A stretch of DNA of 64,000 nt from CAYNVQ01 sp964400735 (GTDB taxonomy: Bacteria > Acidobacteriota > Aminicenantia > Aminicenantales > Aminicenantaceae), in assembly GCA_964400735.1 (NCBI GenBank), contig CAYNVQ010000004.1, positions 1 to 64,000 on the forward strand. The letters are read 5' to 3'. The position numbers were made by a program, and so were the translations under genes. Below are positions 1-9,353 of the stretch, piece by piece. The notes beneath the pieces were generated by a model. The model did not search any database, was not told where the DNA came from, and worked only from the letters and a program-made list of their open reading frames with translations. Position 1 is the stretch's first letter. The number at the start of each line of letters is the position of its first letter.

Positions 1-137
1 TTATCACAAAATAAACACCCAGCGGAGGTGCATCAAATCATCATGTTATCTTCCTATTTGGAATGAAAATTAGGCCCATTTTGATGTATAATTTCGAATG
101 GATGAGCGTGTTTGAAATCAAACAGGGGAAGGGGAAA

Positions 138-638
138 ATGAAAATCAAAGTCTTTGGATTGGCCGTTCTCGTCTGTTTTTTTATCTGTTGCGCGAGCCAA
201 GGTTCAAAACAGGTGAAGATGTATCAGGGCAAGTTGAAAACGATGGTCGGAAAAGACGCGGAGGATGTCACGTCGACCATCAAAGGATGGAAGTTCGACC
301 TTCTCGATCAATGGGAAGAGGAAAACCCCGATGCCGAAAAAGTCAAAGAACATAAGCGACCGGTGGTCGAGTTCACGAAGAGTGAAATTCAACAGATTTT
401 TTCTTCGAAGGGGAAGTACAGGGTTATGATCCACTCGAAGAAGATGGAAACCCAGGAAGCGACTCTCGGTTCGATCGATCAATACGGCAGAGGCAATATC
501 AAAGATACCGGCTTAGCCGCCGATAGGTATTGCTTGATAAGAACGGTTTTCAAAGACGGCTTTTTGCTTGATGTGAAAATTTGGGGCAATGTCCACCAAA
601 CTCATGTCTCAGGGATGAAATTATACAGAAAAGGATAA
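138..638 (+). CDS. Putative lipoprotein of unknown function
   Basis: A 166-residue protein that I do not recognise. The first residues form a short positive end, a hydrophobic stretch and a Cys pair (FFICC), which reads as a lipoprotein signal with a lipobox, so it is probably anchored in an outer or cytoplasmic membrane. The rest is hydrophilic and mixed alpha/beta, with no repeats or known catalytic motif. The frame is open upstream to 63, but the ATG at 138 sits 4 nt after a strong purine-rich ribosome site (ggggaagggg) and puts the signal peptide at the N-terminus, so I chose it. It stands alone, about 220 nt before the iorA operon. Confidence 0.7.
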   Translation: MKIKVFGLAVLVCFFICCASQGSKQVKMYQGKLKTMVGKDAEDVTSTIKGWKFDLLDQWEEENPDAEKVKEHKRPVVEFTKSEIQQIFSSKGKYRVMIHSKKMETQEATLGSIDQYGRGNIKDTGLAADRYCLIRTVFKDGFLLDVKIWGNVHQTHVSGMKLYRKG

Positions 639-759
639 GCATTAGTCTGTCAATTCCAAGTAATATCCCCGATTTATAGCCATTGATAGGCAACTTCTTT
701 ATTCCCGTGACCGTTTCTCTATCGCTGGGATTAGAACGATTCCTAATAGATTGACTGTC

Positions 760-788
760 TTGACACAGGGCGCAGGACTTTGTATCTT
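760..788 (+). promoter_or_regulatory. Likely sigma-70 promoter of the iorAB operon
   Basis: TTGACA at 760-765, a 17-nt spacer and TATCTT at 783-788 lie about 70 nt before the iorA start. The -35 box is perfect and the -10 box fair. This is the only good candidate in the 639-857 gap. Confidence 0.45.
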
Positions 789-857
789 GTATCTTAATTC
801 GCTTGATCGGTTGTCACCTTTTCCTGACATTGAAAAATCATCACCGAGGAACAAGGT

Positions 858-2462
858 ATGAAACAAGAAGTATTATTGGGAGACGAGGCTGTAGCCCTAG
901 GGGCCATTCATGCCGGGCTTTCGGGCGGGTATTCCTACCCAGGTACTCCAGCTTCTGAAATCATGGAATTTTTAATAAAGGCCTCTGAGAAGGAGGGAAA
1001 TTTTGTCGCTTCTTGGGCGGTGAATGAGAAAGTTGCCTACGAAGAGGCCCTGGGAGTTTCCTACGCTGGCAAAAGAGCTTTGGTCTCCATGAAACATGTC
1101 GGATTGAATGTGGCCGCCGACCCCTTTATGAATTCGGCCCTCACCGGGGCCAACGGCGGCCTCGTCGTGGTCGTGGCCGATGACCCCGGCATGCACAGTT
1201 CCCAAAACGAGCAGGACAGCCGGTATTTTGCCCAGTTCGCCCAGGTATTCTGTTTCGAACCCTCCAATCATCAGGAAGCCTACGATATGACCCGGGAGGC
1301 CTTCGACCTTTCCGAGAAGCTCGGCATTCCGGTAATGATCAGAATGGTCACCCGCCTTGCCCACAGCCGCTCACGCGTGCAGCCCCGGCCTCCCAGAGAG
1401 AAGAATCCTCTGAGATGCGCGGAGAGGACGGACTGGACCCTGCTTCCCGTCAATGCACGGAGGCGGTTCAAAATTCTGGTGGAAAAACAGAAGGAGCTGG
1501 TCGATGCCTCCAACATGTCGGGATTCAACTCCCTTCACCTCAATCGGAAAAATCGTGCTTTCGGCCTCATCGCTTCGGGCATCGCTTACAATTATGTTCT
1601 CGAGAATTTTATAGACAAAGAAGAACGGCCGTCGTTGCTCAAAATCACCACCTATCCGCTCCCTGATGATCTTATCCAAGAGCTCTTTTCACATGTGGAT
1701 ACGGTTTTGGTCGTTGAAGAGGGATACCCGTTCATAGAGAAAAGTCTGGCAGGGATTTTTGGTATCCCCGGCAAAGAGGTCCGGGGTAGACTGAGCGGGC
1801 ATCTTCCTTTGACCGGAGAACTGTCTCCGGAAATCGTCCGGCAGGGACTTCGGATGGACCCTCTGCCGAAAAGAACGGTCGATGATTTCCCGATGGTGGG
1901 CCGGCCCCCTCAGCTCTGCCAGGGATGTTCGCATGCCGATACCTACAGGGCACTGAACGAGGCGCTCCAGTCCTACCCTAAGTCCAATGTATTCAGTGAC
2001 ATCGGCTGTTACACCTTGGGAGCTCTTCCTCCCTATAATGCTATCCAGAGCTGTGTGTGTATGGGAGCAAGTGTGAGCATGGCCAAAGGGGGGGCCGAGG
2101 CGGGGATCAACCCTTCGGTGGCCGTTATCGGGGACTCGACGTTCGCTCATTCTGGAATCACTCCGCTTCTGGATGCGGCCACCACGAACACTAACATGAC
2201 GGTGCTCATCCTGGATAATTCGACAGTGGCCATGACCGGAGGGCAACCCACCTTTGCGACCGGAGAAAAATTGAAGATGCTGATCGAGGGATTGGGAGTG
2301 GAGGAAAAACACATCCGGGTCATCACGCCATTGCCCAAGAATCATGAGGAGAATGTTCGGGTCATGAGAGAAGAGATCGACCATCAGGGGCTTTCTGTAA
2401 TCATCGCGGCCAGGGAATGCGTTCAGCAGGCCCGAAGGAAAAAAAAGAGAGAAGCCGAATGA
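858..2462 (+). CDS. iorA: Indolepyruvate ferredoxin oxidoreductase, alpha subunit
   Basis: Large subunit of the thiamine-diphosphate enzyme that oxidatively decarboxylates aryl pyruvates (indolepyruvate, phenylpyruvate) to aryl-acetyl-CoA with reduction of ferredoxin. The N-terminal pyrimidine domain carries GYSYPGTPASE near residue 25. The C-terminal TPP domain has the Cys pair LCQGCSHADTY near residue 355 and the GDS...N TPP motif (GDSTFAHSG, near residue 425). At 534 residues it is shorter than usual IorA (about 600): the C-terminal 2[4Fe-4S] ferredoxin domain is missing and the protein ends in a basic tail soon after AARECVQQ. The ATG follows a gaggaacaaggt ribosome site. The stop overlaps the start of iorB by 4 nt, indicating translational coupling. 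Confidence 0.9.
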   Translation: MKQEVLLGDEAVALGAIHAGLSGGYSYPGTPASEIMEFLIKASEKEGNFVASWAVNEKVAYEEALGVSYAGKRALVSMKHVGLNVAADPFMNSALTGANGGLVVVVADDPGMHSSQNEQDSRYFAQFAQVFCFEPSNHQEAYDMTREAFDLSEKLGIPVMIRMVTRLAHSRSRVQPRPPREKNPLRCAERTDWTLLPVNARRRFKILVEKQKELVDASNMSGFNSLHLNRKNRAFGLIASGIAYNYVLENFIDKEERPSLLKITTYPLPDDLIQELFSHVDTVLVVEEGYPFIEKSLAGIFGIPGKEVRGRLSGHLPLTGELSPEIVRQGLRMDPLPKRTVDDFPMVGRPPQLCQGCSHADTYRALNEALQSYPKSNVFSDIGCYTLGALPPYNAIQSCVCMGASVSMAKGGAEAGINPSVAVIGDSTFAHSGITPLLDAATTNTNMTVLILDNSTVAMTGGQPTFATGEKLKMLIEGLGVEEKHIRVITPLPKNHEENVRVMREEIDHQGLSVIIAARECVQQARRKKKREAE

Positions 2463-3031
2463 AACAGGATATAATTTTGGCTGGAGTCGGAGGGCAGGGA
2501 ATTCTCTCCATCGCTTTTGTTATCGATAACTCTGCGCTGAGAGAAGGCCTTCATTTCAAGCAGGCTGAAGTTCATGGTATGGCCCAGAGGGGAGGGGCTG
2601 TCCAGTCGCATTTGCGGATTTCGGGAGAGCCCATTTTCAGTGACCTGATTCCCCGGGGAGCGGCAGATTTGATTCTGAGCGTTGAGCCTCTGGAGTCTGT
2701 CCGTTATTTGGATTACCTCGCTTCGGAGGGAATCCTCGTGACAAGCTCTTCTCCATTCGTCAACATTCCGAATTATCCTGACCTGAGAACGGTTTTAGAG
2801 AGGCTGGAGACCGTCGAGAGAAGGGCCATCGTGGATTCGGAGAAATTGGCCAAGGAGGCCGGCTCTTCACGGGCACAAAACATGGTCATGCTGGGTGCGG
2901 CCTCTTCGTTTTTGATCCTTAAGGAAGAGAATCTCAAGGAATGCATCCGGATGCTCTTCGAACCGCGGGGGGAAAAGATGGTCGAAATGAATTTAAGGGC
3001 TTTTGAATTGGGCCGATCCTCTGTTGCCTAG
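2459..3031 (+). CDS. iorB: Indolepyruvate ferredoxin oxidoreductase, beta subunit
   Basis: A 190-residue partner of IorA, homologous to the gamma domain of 2-oxoacid:ferredoxin oxidoreductases. The N-terminal GVGGQGILS motif and the QAEVHGMAQRGGAV motif are diagnostic of the family. The frame is open from 2417, but the ATG at 2459 forms the classic ATGA overlap with the iorA stop, so that start is preferred. The two subunits would form the heterodimer that makes aryl-acetyl-CoA in the cytoplasm. The next gene encodes the enzyme that can turn that thioester into acid plus ATP. Confidence 0.9.
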   Translation: MKQDIILAGVGGQGILSIAFVIDNSALREGLHFKQAEVHGMAQRGGAVQSHLRISGEPIFSDLIPRGAADLILSVEPLESVRYLDYLASEGILVTSSSPFVNIPNYPDLRTVLERLETVERRAIVDSEKLAKEAGSSRAQNMVMLGAASSFLILKEENLKECIRMLFEPRGEKMVEMNLRAFELGRSSVA

Positions 3032-3112
3032 AATTTTGGATCAATCGCTCAGAAAGAATAGAGAGATGGGTTTGAGCTATCGAATCTGCCCATGTTATTC
3101 AAGGAAATGGAA

Positions 3113-5473
3113 ATGAAGATAAATTTCGAAAAAATCAATAGTGTTTTCCGGCAGGCAGAGAGTGAAAAACGCAATTTTCTCCTTGAGCATGAGGTCTATC
3201 AGATTCTCCAGCAGGTCAGGATCAGGACGCCGAAATATTTTTTCGTAAAAAAGGGGCAGACGGTGAGAGAAGAAGACCTCGCCGATTTTGGAAAATATGC
3301 TCTGGTCGTAAAAATCGTCAACCCTTACATCGTTCACAAGACGGATGTGGGAGGGATCCAATTCGTGCAGAGAAGCGCGGCGAAAATAAACGGTATCTGC
3401 AAGATGATGTTGGACACCATCCCCCAGAGATTTCTCGATTGGACGAGTAAATTTTCCGAGGGAGAAAAAGAGAAGAAATGGGATCTCGAGCTCATCGAAA
3501 AGGAAACGAAAGGATTTCTCCTTTGTGAAGTAGTGGAGTACGATAAAACCGGATTTGGGACCGAACTCCTGATGGGACTTCGGAATTCCAGGGAATTCGG
3601 TCCGGTCGCCACCATCGGTGTCGGGGGCGTGGAGATCGAGTATTTGAGCGAGAGGATCAAAGAGGGGAAGGCCATATCCATCGGTTCTCCTCACATCCTA
3701 TACAAAAAAGACATACCGAGGATCCTGGAACCTCTGGCCATATACGATAAATTGGTAGGGAATGTCAGGGGAAAAGAGGCCCTGGTGACCGAAGAGGAGC
3801 TGGTCGAAACCTATTTCCGTTTTCTGCGGCTGGGAGCCGTTTTTTCCCCTTACAGGTTCGATCAGCCGTATGTTATCGAAGAGGCAGAAGTCAATCCTTT
3901 CGTGGCGCAAAACAAAAAATTATTCGCCTTGGATGGGATGTGCCGTTTTTCCAGAAAGCAACCGAAACCCCGAACCCGGCGATTCGAAAAAATCGAACAT
4001 TTATTGAAGCCCCGCACCATCGGGATCATCGGAGTTTCGGAAAAGATGAATGTGGGACATATCATCCTCAACAATATCCTCAAACAGGGATTTCCCAACT
4101 GGAATGTTTATGTGGTCAAGCCCGGATTGGCAGAGATCGAGGGATGCACCTGTGTTCCGGATATCAAGGATCTTCCAAAAGCTGTCGACCTGTTCGTGAT
4201 CACTGTGTCCGCCGAACAGAATTATGAGGTGATCAAGGAACTCGTGGATCATGGAAAAGCCCGCTCCGCGATCATCATCGCGGGGGGACTGGGGGAGAAG
4301 AAGGGCACCCAGGCTCTTGAGGATGAGATCAAGGATCTTCTTCAAGAGAGCATCGAGAAGGGCCGGCTCGTTCCTGTGATCAACGGGGGTAACTGCCTGG
4401 GTATCTACTCCAAACCCGGAAAATACGACACCACTTTCGTCCCCGATTACAAGCTCCCCCGGACAGCGGGCAGGAAGACGAACCTTGTCTATATCAGCCA
4501 GAGCGGGGCTTTCATGATCTCGCGTATGAGCAAGCTTCCCAACATCGAGCCCCTTTACGCCATATCGATCGGAAACCAGATCGATCTCACCGTCTCCGAT
4601 TATCTGGACTATTTCAAAGACGACCAGGAGGCGAAGGTTTTCGGTGCCTATGTGGAGGGATTTTTGCCTGCCGATGGTCTGGCTTTTGCCGAGGCAGCCT
4701 GCCGGATCGTCAAGCAGGAAGGCAAGATGATCGTGCTCTACAAAGCGGGGAGGACTCCGGAAGGACGACAGGCGACGGCCAGTCATACGGCTTCTGTCGC
4801 CGGAGACTACAGCATCGCCAAGGCCATCTGTGAGGAAGCTGGGGTAATTGTGGCCGACAGCATCCTGGATTTCGAAAATTACGTCAAAAACCTGTCTTTT
4901 TTGGCCCATAAGCAAATTCGAGGAAACAGGATTGCCCTGATCTCCAATGCCGGATTCGAGTGCGTCACCATGGCCGACAACCTGAAAAACGACCAGGAAT
5001 TTTTGCTGGCCTCGCTTTCGCCGAAAACCAAAAGAAGGATCTCCGAAAGGATGATAACCTTGGGCATTCAGCGCCTTCAGGACGTGAGGAATCCACTGGA
5101 TACCACACCGGTGGCGGATGACGCTGTTTTTGCCGATTGTGTCCATGCCATGCTGGAGGATGAGAATGTCGATTGTGCGATAGTTTCTCCTGTTCCCATG
5201 ACGCCCTCCATGCAGACACTGGTCCCCAGCCGTTTTCATGAGGAAAATGTCTACCATCCCCAGAGTATAGCCATGCGTCTTATCGATATTTTTCATAAAA
5301 CCGATAAACCCTTTGTGGTCAATATCGATGCCGGGGAGATTTTCGCATCCATGGTGGATTGTTTGGAACAGGCGGGGGTTCCGACTTTCAGGCGTGCAGA
5401 TGCCGCAGCGAAGTTTTTGCGCAAATACATCAATAACCGGCTCAAAATCAGGAAGCAGTATGGAGAGGAATAG
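3113..5473 (+). CDS. ADP-forming acyl-CoA synthetase (fused alpha/beta)
   Basis: Converts acyl-CoA (probably aryl-acetyl-CoA from IorAB) plus ADP and phosphate to the acid, CoA and ATP by substrate-level phosphorylation. The domain order is unusual: an ATP-grasp domain comes first (about residues 1-285, with VVKIVNPYIVHKTDVGG), then the CoA-binding Rossmann domain (about 295-430, TIGIIGVSEKMNVGHI), then the succinyl-CoA-ligase-like domains. The likely phosphorylated His lies in ASHTASVAGDY near residue 558. Standard single-chain enzymes have CoA-binding first. The frame is open from an ATG at 3092, but aagga at 3101 is well spaced for the ATG at 3113. It lies 81 nt after iorB in the same orientation. 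Confidence 0.85.
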   Translation: MKINFEKINSVFRQAESEKRNFLLEHEVYQILQQVRIRTPKYFFVKKGQTVREEDLADFGKYALVVKIVNPYIVHKTDVGGIQFVQRSAAKINGICKMMLDTIPQRFLDWTSKFSEGEKEKKWDLELIEKETKGFLLCEVVEYDKTGFGTELLMGLRNSREFGPVATIGVGGVEIEYLSERIKEGKAISIGSPHILYKKDIPRILEPLAIYDKLVGNVRGKEALVTEEELVETYFRFLRLGAVFSPYRFDQPYVIEEAEVNPFVAQNKKLFALDGMCRFSRKQPKPRTRRFEKIEHLLKPRTIGIIGVSEKMNVGHIILNNILKQGFPNWNVYVVKPGLAEIEGCTCVPDIKDLPKAVDLFVITVSAEQNYEVIKELVDHGKARSAIIIAGGLGEKKGTQALEDEIKDLLQESIEKGRLVPVINGGNCLGIYSKPGKYDTTFVPDYKLPRTAGRKTNLVYISQSGAFMISRMSKLPNIEPLYAISIGNQIDLTVSDYLDYFKDDQEAKVFGAYVEGFLPADGLAFAEAACRIVKQEGKMIVLYKAGRTPEGRQATASHTASVAGDYSIAKAICEEAGVIVADSILDFENYVKNLSFLAHKQIRGNRIALISNAGFECVTMADNLKNDQEFLLASLSPKTKRRISERMITLGIQRLQDVRNPLDTTPVADDAVFADCVHAMLEDENVDCAIVSPVPMTPSMQTLVPSRFHEENVYHPQSIAMRLIDIFHKTDKPFVVNIDAGEIFASMVDCLEQAGVPTFRRADAAAKFLRKYINNRLKIRKQYGEE

Positions 5474-5478
5474 GGAAA

Positions 5479-6012
5479 ATGCAAGACAAGGTCGAGGAAC
5501 TGATCGAAAAGCATGGCTACAGCGATTACAAATGGATCTCTCCTGAGGAGATCGTCATTTCCCAGTGGGTGAGGATGAAGTGCATATACGGGTGCAGCGA
5601 GTTCGGAAGGACAGCCACCTGTCCACCCAATGTTCCTTCCCTCTCTGAGTGCGAGCGTTTTTTCCGAGAATACAAAGAGGCCGTGGTTTTTCATTTCGAA
5701 AAAGAAGTGCAGAAACCTGAAGATCGTTTTGCCTGGACACGTAAGGTCAACCTCAAACTTTTAGAACTCGAGAAAGCGGTTTTTTGCGCTGGCTTCGAAA
5801 AAGCCTTCCTTTTATTCACGGATAGCTGCAACATCTGCAAATCCTGTCAGGCAAGGAAGGAAGAATGCACGGAACCGAAGCTTTCCCGGCCGACTCCGGA
5901 AGCCCTGGGTGTGGATGTTTACTCCACGGTGAGGAAGGTTGGATATCCCATCCACGTTTTATCCGATTATTCCCAAAAGATGAACCGCTACGCTTTTTTG
6001 CTGATTGAATGA
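5479..6012 (+). CDS. DUF2284 predicted metal-binding protein
   Basis: A 177-residue member of the DUF2284 family, small Cys-rich proteins common in strict anaerobes. Two clusters are visible: CIYGCSEFGRTATCPPN near residue 35 and CNICKSCQARKEEC near residue 115. These could hold a metal or Fe-S cluster. It starts 5 nt after the acyl-CoA synthetase stop, so it is the last gene of the iorAB-ACS transcription unit. That suggests, but does not show, an electron-transfer or sensing role in aryl-pyruvate oxidation. The biochemical function of the family is not established. Confidence 0.8.
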   Translation: MQDKVEELIEKHGYSDYKWISPEEIVISQWVRMKCIYGCSEFGRTATCPPNVPSLSECERFFREYKEAVVFHFEKEVQKPEDRFAWTRKVNLKLLELEKAVFCAGFEKAFLLFTDSCNICKSCQARKEECTEPKLSRPTPEALGVDVYSTVRKVGYPIHVLSDYSQKMNRYAFLLIE

Positions 6013-6154
6013 TCCAGGGAATCCCTGCAACAGGTAATGTTCTGCCCTCGATGTCAAGATGAGGAGGCCCGCTCATAGACGACATTTGGGAATTCATCTA
6101 TGATGGCGGTTCAATTTGCTGGAGGATCTGTATTATGATAGAAAGGAAAGCCAA

Positions 6155-6868
6155 ATGAATCAGGAAATAGGATTTGAACAACTGGTGCCAGAGTCAATGC
6201 CTCTGCTCAAGAAAAGAAAAGGAGGTGGATTGAATCTGATCTATGTGGCGCTGCTGCTGGAAGCTGCCCGGATGGTCGATGACAAGATGGATATACCGAG
6301 CATAGAGGCTGCGGCAAAGCAGGCTTTTGGAATATCCAGGGGTTTTTTGAGTCTCATGGACGAGGTCGGTATGCCTAAAGCCATAGCAGCCATGGAGGCC
6401 CTGTCCAGCGATTCTGAGCCAAAAAATCCGATCTATAAAATTTATCTCAATTTTTTTGCCCCGGCTGAAAGTTGCAAGAGAATGCTCGAGGCTTATGAAA
6501 GAGCAAAAGATAAGGAGACAGTTAGATGGGTTTCGGCTGAGGACGCCAAAGAGGAAGCGCTGGATTTTTTCCTTGTCGATTCGCTGAAAAAAAATTTTCA
6601 AGCTGTCTCTTTTATAATAGCAACGGAGCTAGTCGAGTCCAAGATTCTAAAGTTTCAAGATGTGGATAGACTCTGCAGGGAGACATTGGCATGGAAAGAA
6701 GGCCCCTTTTCTATGATGAACAGGCTGGGCATCCAGCAGGCACTGCAGATAGTAACCCAGAAGATGGAGCATTCGCACCGCAAAGAGATAAATTTTCCCA
6801 TCCCTTGGCTTCTGATCAGTCAGGCACAAAAGAATGAGCCCTGGCCGCTGAACAGCAAGCTAACCTAA
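6155..6868 (+). CDS. 3-hydroxyacyl-CoA dehydrogenase C-terminal-domain-like protein
   Basis: A 237-residue protein made of two helical halves that both resemble the dimerisation (C-terminal) domain of 3-hydroxyacyl-CoA dehydrogenase: GISRGFLSLMDEVGMPKAI near residue 58 and WKEGPFSMMNRLGIQQAL near residue 185. The NAD-binding Rossmann domain is absent, so it cannot be a complete dehydrogenase. It may be a structural or regulatory relic of beta-oxidation multienzyme proteins. The frame opens at a TTG (6116), but the ATG at 6155 has a ribosome site (aaagga) 9 nt upstream. A role alongside the preceding acyl-CoA genes is plausible but unproven. Confidence 0.55.
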   Translation: MNQEIGFEQLVPESMPLLKKRKGGGLNLIYVALLLEAARMVDDKMDIPSIEAAAKQAFGISRGFLSLMDEVGMPKAIAAMEALSSDSEPKNPIYKIYLNFFAPAESCKRMLEAYERAKDKETVRWVSAEDAKEEALDFFLVDSLKKNFQAVSFIIATELVESKILKFQDVDRLCRETLAWKEGPFSMMNRLGIQQALQIVTQKMEHSHRKEINFPIPWLLISQAQKNEPWPLNSKLT

Positions 6869-6980
6869 GGGTAGCGGGAGATTCGGATTGGAGATGACAG
6901 GAAAAGCTAAGGGCTTGAATTGTTCGATTGGGAATTTTCGGACTTGGCTATATCTTTGGTCTGAGTAAAGCGAGAAAAAA

Positions 6981-8015
6981 GTGGGAAGCATAAGAGAGAA
7001 TCTGGAAAGGATCGAGAGAGAGATCCTTTCGGGAAAAGCCTGCTTAAGCTCCGAAACAAAGGGAAGAAGCCGGCCGGAGAAACCCCATTCTTTCCGGACC
7101 GCTTTCCAGAGGGACCGCGACCGGATCATCCACTGCAAATCCTTCAGACGGCTCAAACACAAGACCCAGGTATTTCTCGCACCATACGGGGATCACTACC
7201 GCACGCGGTTAACCCATACGCTGGAGGTCTCTCAGATCGCGCGGACCATTGCCAAAGCCCTGCGGCTCAATGAGGACCTTACCGAGGCCGTGGCCTTGGG
7301 ACACGACCTGGGACACACTCCTTTCGGCCATGCCGGTGAAAAAGTCCTGATGGAATTGCTCGAAGGAGGATTCAGCCATTCTCGACAGAGCCTTCGAGTC
7401 GTGGAGAAACTGGAGTACGAGGGAAAGGGATTGAACCTGACCTTTGAGGTCAAAGAAGGAATTGTCAAGCATTCAAAGGGAATGGGGGAGATTTTGGATG
7501 TGGATTCCCAAGGTATGCCCTCTACACTCGAAGGGCAAGCGGTTCGAGTCTCGGATGTCATCGCCTATGTCAACCATGACGTCGACGATGCCTTGAGAGC
7601 CGAAGTGATCAAAGAAAAAGACATCCCCCATCATCTCATAAAAATACTGGGGAAATACCACGCCTCCCGAATCGACAAGATGGTCAATGACGTGATCGAA
7701 GCCAGCACAGCTTGTGAGCTAGAAAGAATCTGCATGGGTACTGAAATAAAAAAGGCCGTTACCGAGCTTCGTGGGTTTTTGTATGAAAGGGTCTATTTCA
7801 ATCCGCATTCACGGAGCGAGCTGGAAAAGACCGAAAAAATATTGACTGATCTGTATCGCTATTTTCTGAAAAGACCGGATGAGTACATCAAGTCTTATCC
7901 GACCGAGGATCCATTGGAAAAAAGAGTCGGGGATTTCGTGGCCGGAATGACGGACCGTTATGCCCTTCGTTTATACGAAAAATTTTTCATGCCCCTTTCC
8001 TGGCCCATCCTTTAG
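6981..8015 (+). CDS. dgt: Deoxyguanosinetriphosphate triphosphohydrolase-like protein
   Basis: A 344-residue HD-domain phosphohydrolase of the dGTPase-like family, which splits dNTPs to deoxynucleosides and triphosphate. Seen are the family N-terminus with FRTAFQRDRDRIIHCKSFRR (near residue 36), the first metal His in RLTHTLEVSQIA (near 77), the HD pair in GHDLGHTPFGHAGE (near 110), and the later Asp in YVNHDVDDAL. The length fits the short-type bacterial family. The start is a GTG at 6981, with purine-rich aagcgagaaaa upstream. A MITE begins within 3 nt of the stop codon. Confidence 0.88.
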   Translation: MGSIRENLERIEREILSGKACLSSETKGRSRPEKPHSFRTAFQRDRDRIIHCKSFRRLKHKTQVFLAPYGDHYRTRLTHTLEVSQIARTIAKALRLNEDLTEAVALGHDLGHTPFGHAGEKVLMELLEGGFSHSRQSLRVVEKLEYEGKGLNLTFEVKEGIVKHSKGMGEILDVDSQGMPSTLEGQAVRVSDVIAYVNHDVDDALRAEVIKEKDIPHHLIKILGKYHASRIDKMVNDVIEASTACELERICMGTEIKKAVTELRGFLYERVYFNPHSRSELEKTEKILTDLYRYFLKRPDEYIKSYPTEDPLEKRVGDFVAGMTDRYALRLYEKFFMPLSWPIL

Positions 8016-8017
8016 GT

Positions 8018-8214
8018 GGGGGACGCTCCTCTAGGTACCACCCTATTACCTCTTTCACTCGATTTTGCAGAACACTAATATTTTTTAGGCAGTATACAAC
8101 CTTGTAAGAGAAATATTTTGTTTCTAAAAGCCTAAAGATAGCCCATAAAATTTTGATTAAAAGGAGCTGATATCAATAAACGATGATAGGGTGGTACCTA
8201 GAGGAGCGTCCCCC
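8018..8214. mobile_element. MITE-like element with perfect 29-bp terminal inverted repeats
   Basis: The arm 8018-8046 (beginning gggggacgctcctctagg) is the exact reverse complement of 8186-8214. Between them lie about 140 AT-rich bases with no gene. It abuts the dgt stop and ends 10 bases before the HEAT gene stop, filling a convergent intergenic space. The GGGGACGCTCCTCT type of end is reminiscent of sequences around REP-associated Y1 (IS200-like) transposases, so this may be a non-autonomous derivative; that link is from memory. As RNA it would fold into a strong hairpin and may also terminate both genes. Confidence 0.75.
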
Positions 8215-8223
8215 TTATTCCCC

Positions 8224-9336
8224 TTATTTTTTGAGCAGGATTTCTTCGAAAAATTTTAGTACGGCTTCGTCGTCCTTCTGCCCTAACCAGAAGATGGCTT
8301 GTTTTTTCACCTTGGGATTTTTGTTGGTTTTGGCGATATCGATCAGCAGGGGAACGGATTTTTCCTTAGGGAGCTGGCTGATGGCGAATACGGCAGACTC
8401 TTTCACTTTGGTGTCCTCTTCGGAATCATTGACCACATCCTTCAGAGCCTTGACGCTTTCTTCCGATGCTTTCTGCCCCAGCCAGAATATGGCGTTTTTC
8501 CGGAGCTTTTGGTCCTCATCATTTTTGGCAATACGGATCAGCTCTTTGACGGCCTCCGGCTGGTCGCTCAACTGGAGAGCAAAGATGACCTGCTTTTTAA
8601 GCTTGGGTTCCTCGACCTTCCTGTAGATTTCCTTAAGGTCCTTGAGGCTCCGTTCATCTTTGCTGTTTCCTAACCAGAAAATGGCATTTTCCCTGACATC
8701 AAGATCGTAATCTCCAAGCGATACCCGATGAAGGAATTCATAGACTTTTGGCGAGACATGAGAGCTGATGGTGAACAGAATATTCTTCTGGAGCTTGGCT
8801 TCTTTTGATTCAAATTCATGGGCCAGATAGCTGTAACTTTCTTCGTCCTTCGCATCGCCTAGCCAGTAAATCGGCCTATCCGTGAATTCATAGCTGTTGT
8901 CTAAGTCGATCAGCTCCACATCGGTGAGATGTGGCTTTTTTCCCGTAACTTTGTAAAGAAGGACGAGTCCCACCACTTCCTTTCCGTCCTTGTCGGTGTA
9001 GCTCTCTCCGCCTTCCCATTCATAGGCTCTTTTTCTTTTTATCCTGTCGCCGCTGACCGTCAAGATATAAGGCCTGGATTCATCGCCGTGGCTGCCCTGG
9101 TGAATTTCATGGCGGCTCAAGAAGGCATAGCCCATAAAGTATGCGTCTCCTTGCCCGGACTTTTCGAAATCCTGGTGAGCCGCTCCCATTTTTTCGGCCA
9201 GGCTCGGGCCTCGCTTATCCAGATAGTGCACCTTTCCTTTCAGAGTGACTTCAGCGTCGCTCCCGATTGCCGGGGGCGACGCCCAGATCAGGATAAGGGT
9301 CGAAACCGCTACTGCTAAAGACAGTCTCTTTTTCAT
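8224..9336 (-). CDS. Exported HEAT-repeat protein
   Basis: A 370-residue protein with a Sec signal peptide (KKRLSLAVAVSTLILIWASP), so it is exported. An N-terminal domain of about 130 residues of unknown type is followed by HEAT repeats of about 31-36 residues, each containing a helix with the very regular motif IFWLG(Q/N). The frame opens at 9357, overlapping the stop of the upstream gene (ATGA), but an aggagg ribosome site 8 nt before the ATG at 9336 supports that start. It is the last gene of the sigma / anti-sigma / HEAT / HEAT operon and is probably a cell-envelope scaffold or stress effector. Confidence 0.75.
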   Translation of the reverse strand: MKKRLSLAVAVSTLILIWASPPAIGSDAEVTLKGKVHYLDKRGPSLAEKMGAAHQDFEKSGQGDAYFMGYAFLSRHEIHQGSHGDESRPYILTVSGDRIKRKRAYEWEGGESYTDKDGKEVVGLVLLYKVTGKKPHLTDVELIDLDNSYEFTDRPIYWLGDAKDEESYSYLAHEFESKEAKLQKNILFTISSHVSPKVYEFLHRVSLGDYDLDVRENAIFWLGNSKDERSLKDLKEIYRKVEEPKLKKQVIFALQLSDQPEAVKELIRIAKNDEDQKLRKNAIFWLGQKASEESVKALKDVVNDSEEDTKVKESAVFAISQLPKEKSVPLLIDIAKTNKNPKVKKQAIFWLGQKDDEAVLKFFEEILLKK

Positions 9337-9353
9337 CTCTTCGCCTCCTCGCC

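Noticed and set aside
4001..5296. 431-codon open frame on the minus strand
   Set aside because: It is fully opposite the acyl-CoA synthetase, has no protein family features and shows composition typical of an antisense shadow.
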